Part shown: positions 56,066-64,000 of the stretch, piece after piece
Layout of the letters: every line of letters begins with the position of its first letter
How positions within the stretch are numbered: position 1 is the stretch's first letter
DNA from: a bacterium
GTDB taxonomy: Bacteria; SZUA-79; Acidulodesulfobacterales; Acidulodesulfobacteraceae
Length of the DNA stretch: 64,000 nt
Direction of reading: 5' to 3'
Assembly: GCA_003232385.1 (NCBI GenBank)
Contig: QIJE01000028.1
Coordinates: 1 to 64,000, forward strand
Notes under the pieces: model-generated
What the model saw: only the letters and a program-made list of their open reading frames with translations
Databases searched by the model: none
What the model was told of the DNA's origin: nothing
Translations under genes and position numbers: made by a program

Positions 56066-56074
56066 TCAATCACT

Positions 56075-56602
56075 ATGGGGCATTTAGAACATAAAGAAGA
56101 CGCAAAAGCCAATAAGCCGTTAAATGTATACGTTGTTACTCTGAGCGATACGAGGCGGGAAAACAACGATGAAAGCGGGAAATACATAAGAGAACGGCTT
56201 ATCTCTTTTTCGCATAACGTTTCCGGGTATAGCATTATAAAAGACGATAAGGATTTATTAGAGGGTCTTGTCGTTAAAATTTGCCTGCCGGATGTAAAAT
56301 TACCGATAGATGCCGTAATAATAAACGGCGGCACCGGCGTTTCCTTTAAAGATATGACCTATGAAACCCTTAGGGATATATATGATAAAGAGTTATATGG
56401 TTTCGGAGAATTATTTAGAAGTTTGAGCTACAAGGAAATAGGGTCTTCGTCTATCATGTCTCGGGCTTCTGCCGGCATATACAACGGTAAGATAATTTTT
56501 TCCGTGCCGGGTTCTATGAATGCCGTAAAATTAGCGATGGAAAATATAATACTCGGCGAAATCGGTCATATTTATTATGAAATATCGAAACATCTTACTT
56601 AA
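56075..56602 (+). CDS. moaB: Molybdenum cofactor protein, MoaB/MogA family
   Basis: Adenylates molybdopterin before metal insertion in the family; 175 aa. YVVTLSDTRRENNDESG at the start, INGGTGVSFKDMTYETL (the molybdopterin-binding loop, usually TGGTGLSxRDVTPE) and FGELFRSLSYKEIGSSSIMSRASAG, KIIFSVPGSMNAVKLAM are characteristic. The MTYE variant at the loop is close to MoaB. With the next gene it forms a small molybdopterin unit; moaA, moaC and moeA are not in the window. Confidence 0.9.
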   Translation: MGHLEHKEDAKANKPLNVYVVTLSDTRRENNDESGKYIRERLISFSHNVSGYSIIKDDKDLLEGLVVKICLPDVKLPIDAVIINGGTGVSFKDMTYETLRDIYDKELYGFGELFRSLSYKEIGSSSIMSRASAGIYNGKIIFSVPGSMNAVKLAMENIILGEIGHIYYEISKHLT

Positions 56603-56644
56603 TTATTCTAATTTGTTTCTATAATGAGGCGGGTTTGACATAAT

Positions 56645-57322
56645 ATGATAAATGTAAATATTAGGTTTTTTGCAGCCTTTAAAGAATTAATAGGAAAAAA
56701 TGAATTAAACATGAATGTTTCGGACGGCTCTTCCATAAAGGACGTTATGGCAAGTGTAGAGAAAACTTATCCGGAAGTGAAAGACATTCTTAATATTTCT
56801 AAGTTTGCAGTTAACATGGAATATCAAGATATTTGCGTAAAGCTGTCCGACGGAGATGAGATAACCATTATTATGCCGGTTAGCGGCGGTATTTCCAATG
56901 CTTCCGAGAATGACTCATATGTGGAAATAACCTATGAAAAAATAGATATGGGTAGGGTTTTCGATTTTGTTTCCGATCCTTCAGCCGGTTCCGTTCTTTT
57001 GTTTCATGGGACGGTAAGGGATAACGATGAAGGGATGCCGGTAAAATATTTATTTTACGAGGCTTACGAAGAAATGGCCATTAAGGAAATTCGGAAACTA
57101 ATCAATAACGCCCGCGCCGATTTTAACATTACAAAAGTTGCCGTTATACACAGGATGGGAAAAATAGAAATAGGAGGGGTATCCATATCTATCGGAATTT
57201 CAAGCCCTCATAGGGTAGATTCTTATTTGGCATCCAGGTTTTTGATAGATAATATAAAAGAGACTGTTCCTATATGGAAAAAAGAGGTTTTCGACGATAT
57301 GAGCAAATGGAAGCGGATATGA
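56645..57322 (+). CDS. MoaD-MoaE fusion, molybdopterin synthase
   Basis: 225 aa. Residues 1-82 are a complete MoaD ubiquitin-like domain (VNIRFFAAFKELIG through DGDEITIIMPVSGG), and residues from about 92 are a complete MoaE (VLLFHGTVRDNDEG, VAVIHRMGKIEIG, SSPHRVDSYLASRFLID and WKKEVFDD with the catalytic lysines). MoaD must normally end in a free Gly-Gly to carry sulfur; here the pair is internal at 81-82. Fused MoaX of mycobacteria is known to be cut after this pair, which suggests the same here. Confidence 0.9.
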   Translation: MINVNIRFFAAFKELIGKNELNMNVSDGSSIKDVMASVEKTYPEVKDILNISKFAVNMEYQDICVKLSDGDEITIIMPVSGGISNASENDSYVEITYEKIDMGRVFDFVSDPSAGSVLLFHGTVRDNDEGMPVKYLFYEAYEEMAIKEIRKLINNARADFNITKVAVIHRMGKIEIGGVSISIGISSPHRVDSYLASRFLIDNIKETVPIWKKEVFDDMSKWKRI

Positions 57323-57370
57323 GAAGAAACTGAAAGCTATAGCGGAAGCGTCAAACGAGGTTTGTTTATA

Positions 57371-60340
57371 ATGAAAGATTTATTTTTAGGTATAGATATC
57401 GGTTCTACAACCGTTAAATATGCCATTTTAGACGAAAATCTGAATGTTGTAAAAAAGAAATACGTTAGGTCGAACGGGGAGTCCGTTAAGACTGCCTATA
57501 ATGTTTTAAAGGATATTTTTAGTGAATTTCACGAGGATAGATTTGCGGGAATAGGTGCCACCGGTTCCGGTTCCCGAACCATCGGAGAGATTCTGGAAAT
57601 TCCAAATATAAACGAATTAGTAGCCCAAACGGAATCCGTAAAATATTTTTATCCGGATGTTAGAACGGTCATTGAGATGGGCGGACAAGATTCGAAGTTT
57701 CTTATCTTAAAAAAAAGTGAAGAGACGGGGCAGATTTTTCTTGAAGATTTCGGGTTAAATGATCTATGCGCGGCGGGGACGGGTTCTTTTCTTGATCAGC
57801 AGGCGGAGAGACTCAATATAAACATAGAAAACGAATTCGGGCAACTTGCTTTAAAATCAAAAAATCCCTCAAAGATAGCGGGGAGATGTACCGTGTTTGC
57901 AAAGTCGGATATGGTGCATCTTCAACAGATTTCTACGCCGGTCGAAGATATCGTGGCGGGCTTGTGTTATGCGGTTGCAAGAACGTTTATCGGGACCATT
58001 GCAAAAGGAAGGAAATTCGAAAAACCTATTATTTTTCAGGGGGGTGTTGCTTTTAACCGTGGAATGATTAAAGCCTTTGAGAATATTTTAGGTATTGAGA
58101 GCGGAGAACTTATAATACCGGAACATCACACCATTATGTCATCAATAGGGATTGCCATAATATCCCGGAGTAAAAAAGATTTTAAATTCAAAGGTCTTGA
58201 GCCCCTTAAAGACTTCATTGAGAAGAATAAGCTTACCGGTAGATATCGCGATAAATTAGACAGGAAGAACATTGATCATTGCGACACTTCAGATGTTGAC
58301 GGCTTAAATGCCCTCAAATCGTATTCCGGCATTACTGTTCCGGTATATATAGGTATAGATACCGGTTCCGTGTCGACTAATATTGTTTTGTTAGATGAAA
58401 ATAAAAGACTTTTAATTAAAAAATATAAAAAAACCAACGGAAAACCGATAGAGATGGTGAGGGATACTCTTTATGAAATTCATCTGTTGTTAAAAAATTT
58501 TGACGTAAATGTTTCGGTTGAAGGGGTTTGCACCACCGGTTCCGGAAGATATTTAATTGCCGATTATATCGGCGCTGATATAGTAAAGAACGAGATAACC
58601 GCACAGGCGGCGGCGGCTATTTTTATCGATAAAGATGTAGATACCGTTTTTGAAATAGGCGGGCAAGATTCTAAATATATAAGAATAAAAGACGGAGTAG
58701 TGATCGATTTTGAAATGAATAAGGCATGCGCGGCGGGGACGGGTTCTTTTTTGGAAGAGCAGGCACAAAAGCTCAACATAGATATTATTGGTGAATTTTC
58801 CGATAAAGCCTTTAACGCCGGCAATTCTTGCGATTTAGGCGACAGATGTACCGTTTTCATGGAATCCGACCTTATTTCTCATCAGCAAAAGGGGGCAAAT
58901 AAAGACCAGCTTATCGCCGGTCTCGCATATTCCATCGTAGAAAATTATCTTAATAAAGTAGTTATGGGCAAACCGATAGGGGAACATATACTTTTTCAGG
59001 GCGGAGTTGCTTCCAATCAAGCCGTCGCAAGTGCTTTCGGAAGTATTTTAAACAAAAAAATAGTCATTCCGGAAAATAATGAAGTAACCGGAGCCATCGG
59101 TAGCGCTCTTATCGCTTTTAAAAATAACGGTCCGTCAAAATTTGTCGGCTTTGATTTAAGAAGCAGGGAATATTCTCAGGAATCATTCGAATGCATGAAA
59201 TGCACCAACCTTTGCGATGTTAACAAGGTAACGGTAGGACGGGAGCCGTCTCATTATTACGGCGCAAGGTGCGATATATTTGAGATAGATAAGAATAAAA
59301 TAGAGAAAGGAGAAAACTTTTTTAAATTCAGAAAAGAGCTTTTATTGGAGGGGTATTCCGCCGAAAATGAAAATGATTTTTCAAGACCCCGCATCGGTAT
59401 TACCTTATGCCTCGAGACATACGATCTGTTTCCGTTCTATAATGAATTTTTTACAAGATTGGGTTTTAATGTTGTTTTATCCAACGAAACGAACAGGTCT
59501 ATTGTTAATTTGTCCAATATGCTTTCAGTAACCGATACATGTTTTCCGGTAAAAGTGATGCTTGGTCACGTAAGAAACCTGATGGATAAAAAAGTAGATG
59601 CAATTTTTCTTCCGGCATTAGTTAATAGAGAAAAAAACCATAATTTTCAGGCGAATACTTGCCAATGTCCATATATTCAAGGTATTCCGTATATGATAAA
59701 ATCGCTTATTGATTTTAGTCAAACAAAAGTCATATCTCCTAAGTTGAGGTTATCCGGCAGCAATTATGACTATGATTTAACCATGAGTAGTATCGTGTCA
59801 CAGTTCAAAGACCTGCATATGCCTATTTCGAAGGGTAAAGTGATGAATGCATTCAATCGTGCGGTCAAAAAACAAAAAAGATTTTTCGAAACCTTAAAAA
59901 ATAAGGGCAAAGAGGTTTTAGATAAATATAATAATATTATTGTGTTGGTAGGCAGACCTTATAATACCCAAGATGAAGGGATTAATTTATCTATTTCCAA
60001 TAAGATAGCATCGCTCGGTTTAACCGTTGTTCCTATGGATTTTCTTGATATTTCCGGTGTTTCTATCTATGAAGAACATGACAACATGTTTTGGCATTCG
60101 GGGCATAAGATTCTTTCCGTGGCTAAAATAATAATGGATAATCCGAAGCTTAATACCGTTTATATTACCAATTACGCCTGCGGCCCGGATTCGTTTATTA
60201 AAACTTTTTTTGCCGACTACATGAAGCATAAACCTTATCTCGAGATGGAAATCGACGAACATAATGCCGATTCGGGATATGTAACTAGACTTGAAGCTTT
60301 TTTCGACAGTGTATATAAATTCGGAATGGAAAATGTTTGA
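57371..60340 (+). CDS. Acyl-CoA dehydratase activase-like ATPase (BadF/HgdC tandem plus DUF2229)
   Basis: 989 aa from the ATG at 57371. Two ASKHA ATPase domains in tandem, each with GIDxGS, a CAAGTGSFL and a RCTVF cysteine motif (Cys133 and Cys173 in the first), the residues that hold a bridging [4Fe-4S] cluster in activators of 2-hydroxyacyl-CoA dehydratases. A C-terminal DUF2229/HgdB-like domain starts at about residue 675 (RIGITLCLETYDLFPFYNEFF) and ends with NYACGPDSFIKTFF. No separate dehydratase subunits are nearby; role unknown. Confidence 0.88.
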   Translation: MKDLFLGIDIGSTTVKYAILDENLNVVKKKYVRSNGESVKTAYNVLKDIFSEFHEDRFAGIGATGSGSRTIGEILEIPNINELVAQTESVKYFYPDVRTVIEMGGQDSKFLILKKSEETGQIFLEDFGLNDLCAAGTGSFLDQQAERLNINIENEFGQLALKSKNPSKIAGRCTVFAKSDMVHLQQISTPVEDIVAGLCYAVARTFIGTIAKGRKFEKPIIFQGGVAFNRGMIKAFENILGIESGELIIPEHHTIMSSIGIAIISRSKKDFKFKGLEPLKDFIEKNKLTGRYRDKLDRKNIDHCDTSDVDGLNALKSYSGITVPVYIGIDTGSVSTNIVLLDENKRLLIKKYKKTNGKPIEMVRDTLYEIHLLLKNFDVNVSVEGVCTTGSGRYLIADYIGADIVKNEITAQAAAAIFIDKDVDTVFEIGGQDSKYIRIKDGVVIDFEMNKACAAGTGSFLEEQAQKLNIDIIGEFSDKAFNAGNSCDLGDRCTVFMESDLISHQQKGANKDQLIAGLAYSIVENYLNKVVMGKPIGEHILFQGGVASNQAVASAFGSILNKKIVIPENNEVTGAIGSALIAFKNNGPSKFVGFDLRSREYSQESFECMKCTNLCDVNKVTVGREPSHYYGARCDIFEIDKNKIEKGENFFKFRKELLLEGYSAENENDFSRPRIGITLCLETYDLFPFYNEFFTRLGFNVVLSNETNRSIVNLSNMLSVTDTCFPVKVMLGHVRNLMDKKVDAIFLPALVNREKNHNFQANTCQCPYIQGIPYMIKSLIDFSQTKVISPKLRLSGSNYDYDLTMSSIVSQFKDLHMPISKGKVMNAFNRAVKKQKRFFETLKNKGKEVLDKYNNIIVLVGRPYNTQDEGINLSISNKIASLGLTVVPMDFLDISGVSIYEEHDNMFWHSGHKILSVAKIIMDNPKLNTVYITNYACGPDSFIKTFFADYMKHKPYLEMEIDEHNADSGYVTRLEAFFDSVYKFGMENV

Positions 60341-60384
60341 CGATGGACACGGTATATCCGTATAGGATTTAGATTATAGTTCAA

Positions 60385-60574
60385 ATGAAATTGCATTTAA
60401 AATAAAAAAAATCAGGTTATAACTTGATCCATCAAAAACCAGCCATTATAAGAATAATCTCGGAATTAAAAAAATACCCGACTATTAAAAGATGTGCATA
60501 GTAAACTTAAAGAACTATATCCTATGATTTCTTTAAATACGGTTTATGTAGCGGTTGTTATGAAAAACGGCTAA
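60385..60574 (+). pseudogene. Decayed Fur/PerR-family regulator fragment
   Basis: Translating across one TAA and one frameshift gives a Fur-like winged-helix region: KKSGYNLIHQKPAIIRIISELKK, YPTIKRC, then in another frame VHSKLKELYPMISLNTVY and a stop after VVMKNG. This parallels the family pattern TPQRxAII...HPTA...YPxISLxTVYR. The metal-binding C-terminal half is missing. The ORF track has no line here. The similarity is from memory of the family, not from a search. Confidence 0.6.
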
Positions 60575-60577
60575 CGG

Positions 60578-60600
60578 TTGACTAACCGGCGGTTAGTCAA
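60578..60600 (+). terminator. Perfect 10-bp inverted repeat at the convergent 3' ends
   Basis: TTGACTAACC and GGTTAGTCAA around a three-base loop, overlapping the stop codon of the minus-strand IorB-like gene. On the minus strand a TTTTTC follows about ten bases later, so it may end that transcript; the T-run is not adjacent, so termination is tentative. Confidence 0.5.
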
Positions 60601-61189
60601 TTTCTGCGGCATAATCATATCCCTTTAGAATAACTTGTATGATGTTTTTCTTTTCCGCATCGTTTTTTGAAAACGAAACGGCTTCTTTGCATACCGAATC
60701 TACGTCAAGTAATCCGCTTTTCGCTGTAAAAGCCCCTATCAGCGCTATATAAGAGCTTACCCTGTTTTTTCCCATAGCCTCTAAATCTATTATCTCCCTT
60801 AACGGTATTTTATAAATATTTTTAGTCTTCTCGCCTATTTTTTGCGTAACGGTGTCGTTATCGGCAAGAAAATAATCGCAGACGTTAAAAGTAGAGTAAT
60901 CGGTAAAAATTAACGTATCCTTATTCATAAACGGGATATAATTTAATATGGATTGGTAATCTAAACTTATGATTGCATTTATATTCTGGAGACAGCTTGC
61001 AGATTCTAATTTGCCTACTTTTAAAACGGCATATGTGAGGCTGTAATTGGATATATTTGACGTAGGCTTGATTGTAAGTGATGTATTAAAGTTTTCATTT
61101 TTTAACGAGAAATAAATAAACTTGCTCAGGTATTTAATTTCCTTAAAATCCGCGCCGTTTAGTATGAGGTTATAATTTATATTTTCCAT
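60593..61189 (-). CDS. Divergent IorB-like subunit (2-oxoacid:ferredoxin oxidoreductase gamma family)
   Basis: 198 aa. The opening NYNLILNGADFKEIKYLSKFIY and the layout (Rossmann-like start, VLKVGKLESASCLQNINAIISLDYQS, GKNRVSSYIALIGAFTAKSG) follow IorB, in which NIVIxGVGGQG binds cofactor; here that glycine loop reads LNGADFKE, so it is lost. Very Asn/Ser/Ile-rich. It begins six bases after the IorA-like gene and is clearly its partner. The family call rests largely on that pairing. Confidence 0.6.
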   Translation of the reverse strand: MENINYNLILNGADFKEIKYLSKFIYFSLKNENFNTSLTIKPTSNISNYSLTYAVLKVGKLESASCLQNINAIISLDYQSILNYIPFMNKDTLIFTDYSTFNVCDYFLADNDTVTQKIGEKTKNIYKIPLREIIDLEAMGKNRVSSYIALIGAFTAKSGLLDVDSVCKEAVSFSKNDAEKKNIIQVILKGYDYAAEID

Positions 61190-61195
61190 ATTTTG

Positions 61196-62932
61196 TTAAA
61201 GATTAATTTTATTTTCAAGCGATTTTTTTACTCTGACCCTTTTTCTTCTTTTTGGTTTTATTGCATTATGTGGGCATATATCTATGCATAACCTACAAAA
61301 ATTACATATCTCGGCATCGATAACTATGTTTTTATCATTGTTTATTTTAATTGCAGGGCATTTGGTCTTCTGATAACACAATTTGCATTCGAATTTATCG
61401 CAGATCCGGCTGTTTATATAAAGATATGTCGCATAGTTTAAATTGCGTCCGCTTTTTGCAAAATTTTTACAATCGTTGTCTATGAATATGACCGACGCAT
61501 TATGTCCGACATTTGAGTCCTTGAGGCTCATCCCCTTCCTTATAACAGCCTTCTTAACGGTTTTTAATAAAGGATGAGACATTAAACTTTCCATATCGTA
61601 ATCGAAGTCGTAAATAGATTTATATACGACGAATATCATACCGTCTTTTTTACTGAATTTCTCAATCTGTTCGGAAAATTTTAACGAGGAAATAAAGACG
61701 TAAAATGTTTTGGTCAAATCTTTTGGGCTTAAATTAAATGTGAAATAAAGGGGATTGTCGATTATAAGTATATTCTGAAACGAAAATTTTAACGCGCTTG
61801 AATTTAAGAGGGGAAAACAGTTTTTATCTCCTATTAAAATATAATTTTCGTTAGAATCAATTTTCTTTTCTAAGTTTTGTAAAAAAATAAACATATTACA
61901 GCCTATACAAAAAGACGACGGGGTTTTAACTTCGGTTATTTTAAAATCGTCTATGCAGAAGCCGGGTATTATCTGACTGTCGTTCTTTGTTTCAATAAGC
62001 TTAAAACTCTTATATTTTAATACCGGTTTGTCATTTTCCAAGAACATGCCCGGCAACCGGTGGCGTAACAAGGTGCAATCATCAAACACATAAATGTTTT
62101 TATAAAAGTCCCTGCAGTCGTCTTTTAACAATTTTTTGAAACCGACGGAATCAAAAGGGTTTAAGAGATTAAATAAAATGATGTCCGAATTCCTTGAAAG
62201 CTCATCATTTTCGATAATACGATGAAAATATTTTGCATCCGTCAGTACAAGGTTATTAGCGGTCTTTTTTTTGAATAACTTAATATGGCTGCCGGTATTT
62301 TTAAAAAATTGAATATTCTGCTTAACATCCGTCGGGGTGCTTCTGTTCCTGCTGTCGCCGAAAAACAAGCGCGGTTTTGTCGCCGTTCGTTCGGAGTATC
62401 CTTTTTTTTCATCGTGGATATATTCATTCATAACCGAGTCGTTTAAGTAGATAAGAACCGGTAATTTCAATTTTTCTGAAAGTTCAAAATAGTAGTGCAT
62501 ATATTGTAAAAAATCTGAGATTTTGCAGTAATTATAAATAGGAAAAATGCTTTCCAACGCGTAAGAAACCCTTTTTACCCCTTTCTTTTTGAAAAGAAAT
62601 ATAACTATGCCGCCGTTGATATTTTTACCGTCGGTAAAATATTTCTCTAAATTAGTGAAATTAAAGAACGACCGGTCGTAAGCAAATCCCATAGCCCTTT
62701 TATTGGAGAGACTCAGGGAATATATGGAAGTCCATAGAAAATTCGTATCTGAATAAAACTTTAAAAGATTAGCCTCCGGAATTTCCGACAAAAGAGGGGT
62801 AATCTCTCCGTCAAAAAAGATATTGTCTATTCCGTTATTTAAAGCCGTTTTAGATAAAAATTCAATTCCGTTTATAATATTATAATTTCGTTTTTTAATG
62901 TTTAGGCTTATATTTTTTTTAAATATCTGCAT
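61196..62932 (-). CDS. Divergent IorA-like protein with 2[4Fe-4S] ferredoxin domain
   Basis: 578 aa, same length and domain order as indolepyruvate:ferredoxin oxidoreductase alpha. The C-terminus has two intact cluster motifs (Cys511, 516, 519, 525 and Cys543, 546, 549, 553). In the middle, FCIGCNMF (about 341-348) matches CPGCPHR and IGDKNCFPLL...IDN (367-393) matches the thiamine motif GDSTFFH...LDN, but the following TTAMTGHQ-type catalytic stretch is PLYFTFNLS, and the N-terminal domain lacks the usual Glu and Gly motifs. Probably not a normal indolepyruvate enzyme. Confidence 0.65.
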   Translation of the reverse strand: MQIFKKNISLNIKKRNYNIINGIEFLSKTALNNGIDNIFFDGEITPLLSEIPEANLLKFYSDTNFLWTSIYSLSLSNKRAMGFAYDRSFFNFTNLEKYFTDGKNINGGIVIFLFKKKGVKRVSYALESIFPIYNYCKISDFLQYMHYYFELSEKLKLPVLIYLNDSVMNEYIHDEKKGYSERTATKPRLFFGDSRNRSTPTDVKQNIQFFKNTGSHIKLFKKKTANNLVLTDAKYFHRIIENDELSRNSDIILFNLLNPFDSVGFKKLLKDDCRDFYKNIYVFDDCTLLRHRLPGMFLENDKPVLKYKSFKLIETKNDSQIIPGFCIDDFKITEVKTPSSFCIGCNMFIFLQNLEKKIDSNENYILIGDKNCFPLLNSSALKFSFQNILIIDNPLYFTFNLSPKDLTKTFYVFISSLKFSEQIEKFSKKDGMIFVVYKSIYDFDYDMESLMSHPLLKTVKKAVIRKGMSLKDSNVGHNASVIFIDNDCKNFAKSGRNLNYATYLYINSRICDKFECKLCYQKTKCPAIKINNDKNIVIDAEICNFCRLCIDICPHNAIKPKRRKRVRVKKSLENKINL

Positions 62933-63056
62933 AACAATCCGTCGATTAAATTTGTTCTAAATTTTTGGTATTTGAAAAATGCCTTATTGTATCATAAAAA
63001 GGCAAAAATAACTATGACGAGAAGATGATAATCTAAGTGTATTTAATGAAAAAACG

Positions 63057-63065
63057 TGTTATAAT
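63057..63065 (+). promoter_or_regulatory. Extended -10 promoter of the TauE/SafE-like gene
   Basis: TGTTATAAT is a full extended -10; no good -35 is seen. The start would be near 63072, leaving a leader of about 75 bases with a GGGGGG ribosome-binding site. Confidence 0.55.
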
Positions 63066-63147
63066 GTAAAGTTGTGTTGTTCAAAACTATCCATACTATC
63101 CATTTGTTATTCGTTTTCTTAATTTTAAAAAATAGGGGGGTACTATC

Positions 63148-64000
63148 TTGCATCTGATAATTTATTACTTGATCGCATTTTTATGGGCAATATTTACGGG
63201 TTTCATGTTTTCATCTACGGGGGCGGCCGGAGGAATACTTGCAAGTTTTGGTTTTATCACTATTCTGGGCGTTCAAGATGCCAATTCTATTAAAGTTATG
63301 AGCGAGATACTCGTGTTAATTTCTCCGATCGTTATCCTACATTTTTATTTAAAGCAAAAAAGATTTAAAAAATTAAAAAAGATACTGTTTTTAGTCGGCT
63401 CTACGCTTGGACTCGGCGGACTTTTAGGTGCTTCGTTAGGTTCATGGATTTCAAAGTCATACCTTTCCGATCTTAAATCCTTCAAATATTTTTTCGGATA
63501 CATAGCCTTTATGGTGGTCATACTAATGGTTTATAAAATGATTAAACAAAAACATAATAATAAAAACGGCAAAAGCAAAAAACTTAACGTCGATGAATTT
63601 AGCTCGCTGAAAGATGGAGAGATGAGTAAATTCTCGTTTAAAACAATTAATGTTAAAATTGACGGTGAGGTCTACCCTATACATCCGATTTTTATTTTTA
63701 TTGCCGGGTTTTTGATAGCGATTCTGGCAGCGATGTTCGGAGTAGGCGGGGGATTTTTGTTCGTTCCGTTTTTAACCGACATAGTAGGGTTTCAGGTCTT
63801 TTTTGCAGCGGCAATAAGCATATTGTCGGTTTTAATTATTGCTGCCGTAAGCGTTTCCGTGTATCTTTCGATGGGTGTTCATGTGATAGTGCCGCTTTTA
63901 GCGGTAAGTTTAGTCGGTATTTTAACCGGTTCCGCGATAGGACCCAAGCTGTCAAGGCACGTCCCTAATGATTGGTTAAGATATGCCGTTATAGCACTGC
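63148..64000 (+). CDS. TauE/SafE-family membrane permease (3' truncated; TTG start)
   Basis: 284 codons are present and the gene runs off the window; it is absent from the ORF track. TTG start behind a GGGGGG site. Several membrane helices are seen, with the two family repeats: FTGFMFSSTGAAGGIL in the first half and AILAAMFGVGGGFLFVPFL in the second. A cytoplasmic charged loop of about 55 residues sits between the halves. The family exports sulfite, sulfoacetate or other organic anions; substrate unknown here. Confidence 0.88.
   Translation, partial: MHLIIYYLIAFLWAIFTGFMFSSTGAAGGILASFGFITILGVQDANSIKVMSEILVLISPIVILHFYLKQKRFKKLKKILFLVGSTLGLGGLLGASLGSWISKSYLSDLKSFKYFFGYIAFMVVILMVYKMIKQKHNNKNGKSKKLNVDEFSSLKDGEMSKFSFKTINVKIDGEVYPIHPIFIFIAGFLIAILAAMFGVGGGFLFVPFLTDIVGFQVFFAAAISILSVLIIAAVSVSVYLSMGVHVIVPLLAVSLVGILTGSAIGPKLSRHVPNDWLRYAVIAL

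Overview
The window is an AT-rich bacterial chromosome segment with densely packed, mostly plus-strand operons. It comes from a Gram-negative organism: there is an outer-membrane LPS translocon gene (lptD), a secretin, a type IV pilus/type II secretion-like assembly set and a periplasmic c-type cytochrome. The two-domain activase of the BadF/HgdC type and the IorAB-like pair point to an anaerobic or facultatively anaerobic metabolism. Together this fits a deltaproteobacteria-like lineage, but the sequence alone does not fix the taxon. I see no rRNA, CRISPR array, prophage or insertion sequence.

Layout. 1-15076: the end of tuf, then a fused S10-spc-alpha ribosomal cluster (rpsJ to rplQ, including secY, adk, map, infA, rpmJ and rpoA); rpmD (L30) is absent from its usual place and rpmJ is too short for the ORF track. 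15125-24018: trpEGDCFBA, accD and folC in one tightly packed unit that starts from an extended -10 promoter only about ten bases upstream of the trpE ATG. 24041-31785: lptD, two dTDP-rhamnose genes (rfbB, rfbD), a small c-type cytochrome with its own promoter and terminator, a DUF502 membrane protein, galE, a SAM methyltransferase and rsmE. 31775-36342: smc and ftsY, convergent with a minus-strand Hsp20 gene. 37062-38408: an Nramp-family transporter with altered metal-site motifs and an inverted repeat in its control region. 38746-48119: a nine-gene pilus/secretion operon (secretin, ATPase, inner-membrane platform, two pilin-like proteins, an unknown exported protein, and PilM/N-, PilO- and PilP-like proteins). 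48138-49449: an unknown minus-strand gene, tRNA-Arg(CCG) and a gene-poor stretch. 49450-55932: phosphohexomutase, enolase, ferredoxin, dcd, and groES-groEL under a CIRCE operator. 56075-60340: moaB, a moaD-moaE fusion and a large CoA-dehydratase-activase-like gene. 60385-62932: a decayed Fur-family gene, then a minus-strand pair resembling indolepyruvate:ferredoxin oxidoreductase but lacking the usual thiamine-site residues. 63148-end: the first part of a TauE/SafE-family permease.

How the genes work together. The first 15 kb supplies ribosomes, RNA polymerase alpha, the Sec translocon and N-terminal Met removal. The trp unit makes tryptophan from chorismate. accD, folC, lptD, rfbBD and galE serve fatty-acid, folate and envelope synthesis. 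The pilus operon would assemble an extracellular filament through a secretin, but prepilin peptidase and a retraction ATPase are not in the window. The most unusual items are the degenerate IorA/IorB-like pair, the MoaDE fusion, the divergent Nramp site, two apparently leaderless operon starts, a possible structured RNA between the ferredoxin gene and dcd, and the Fur-like pseudogene.
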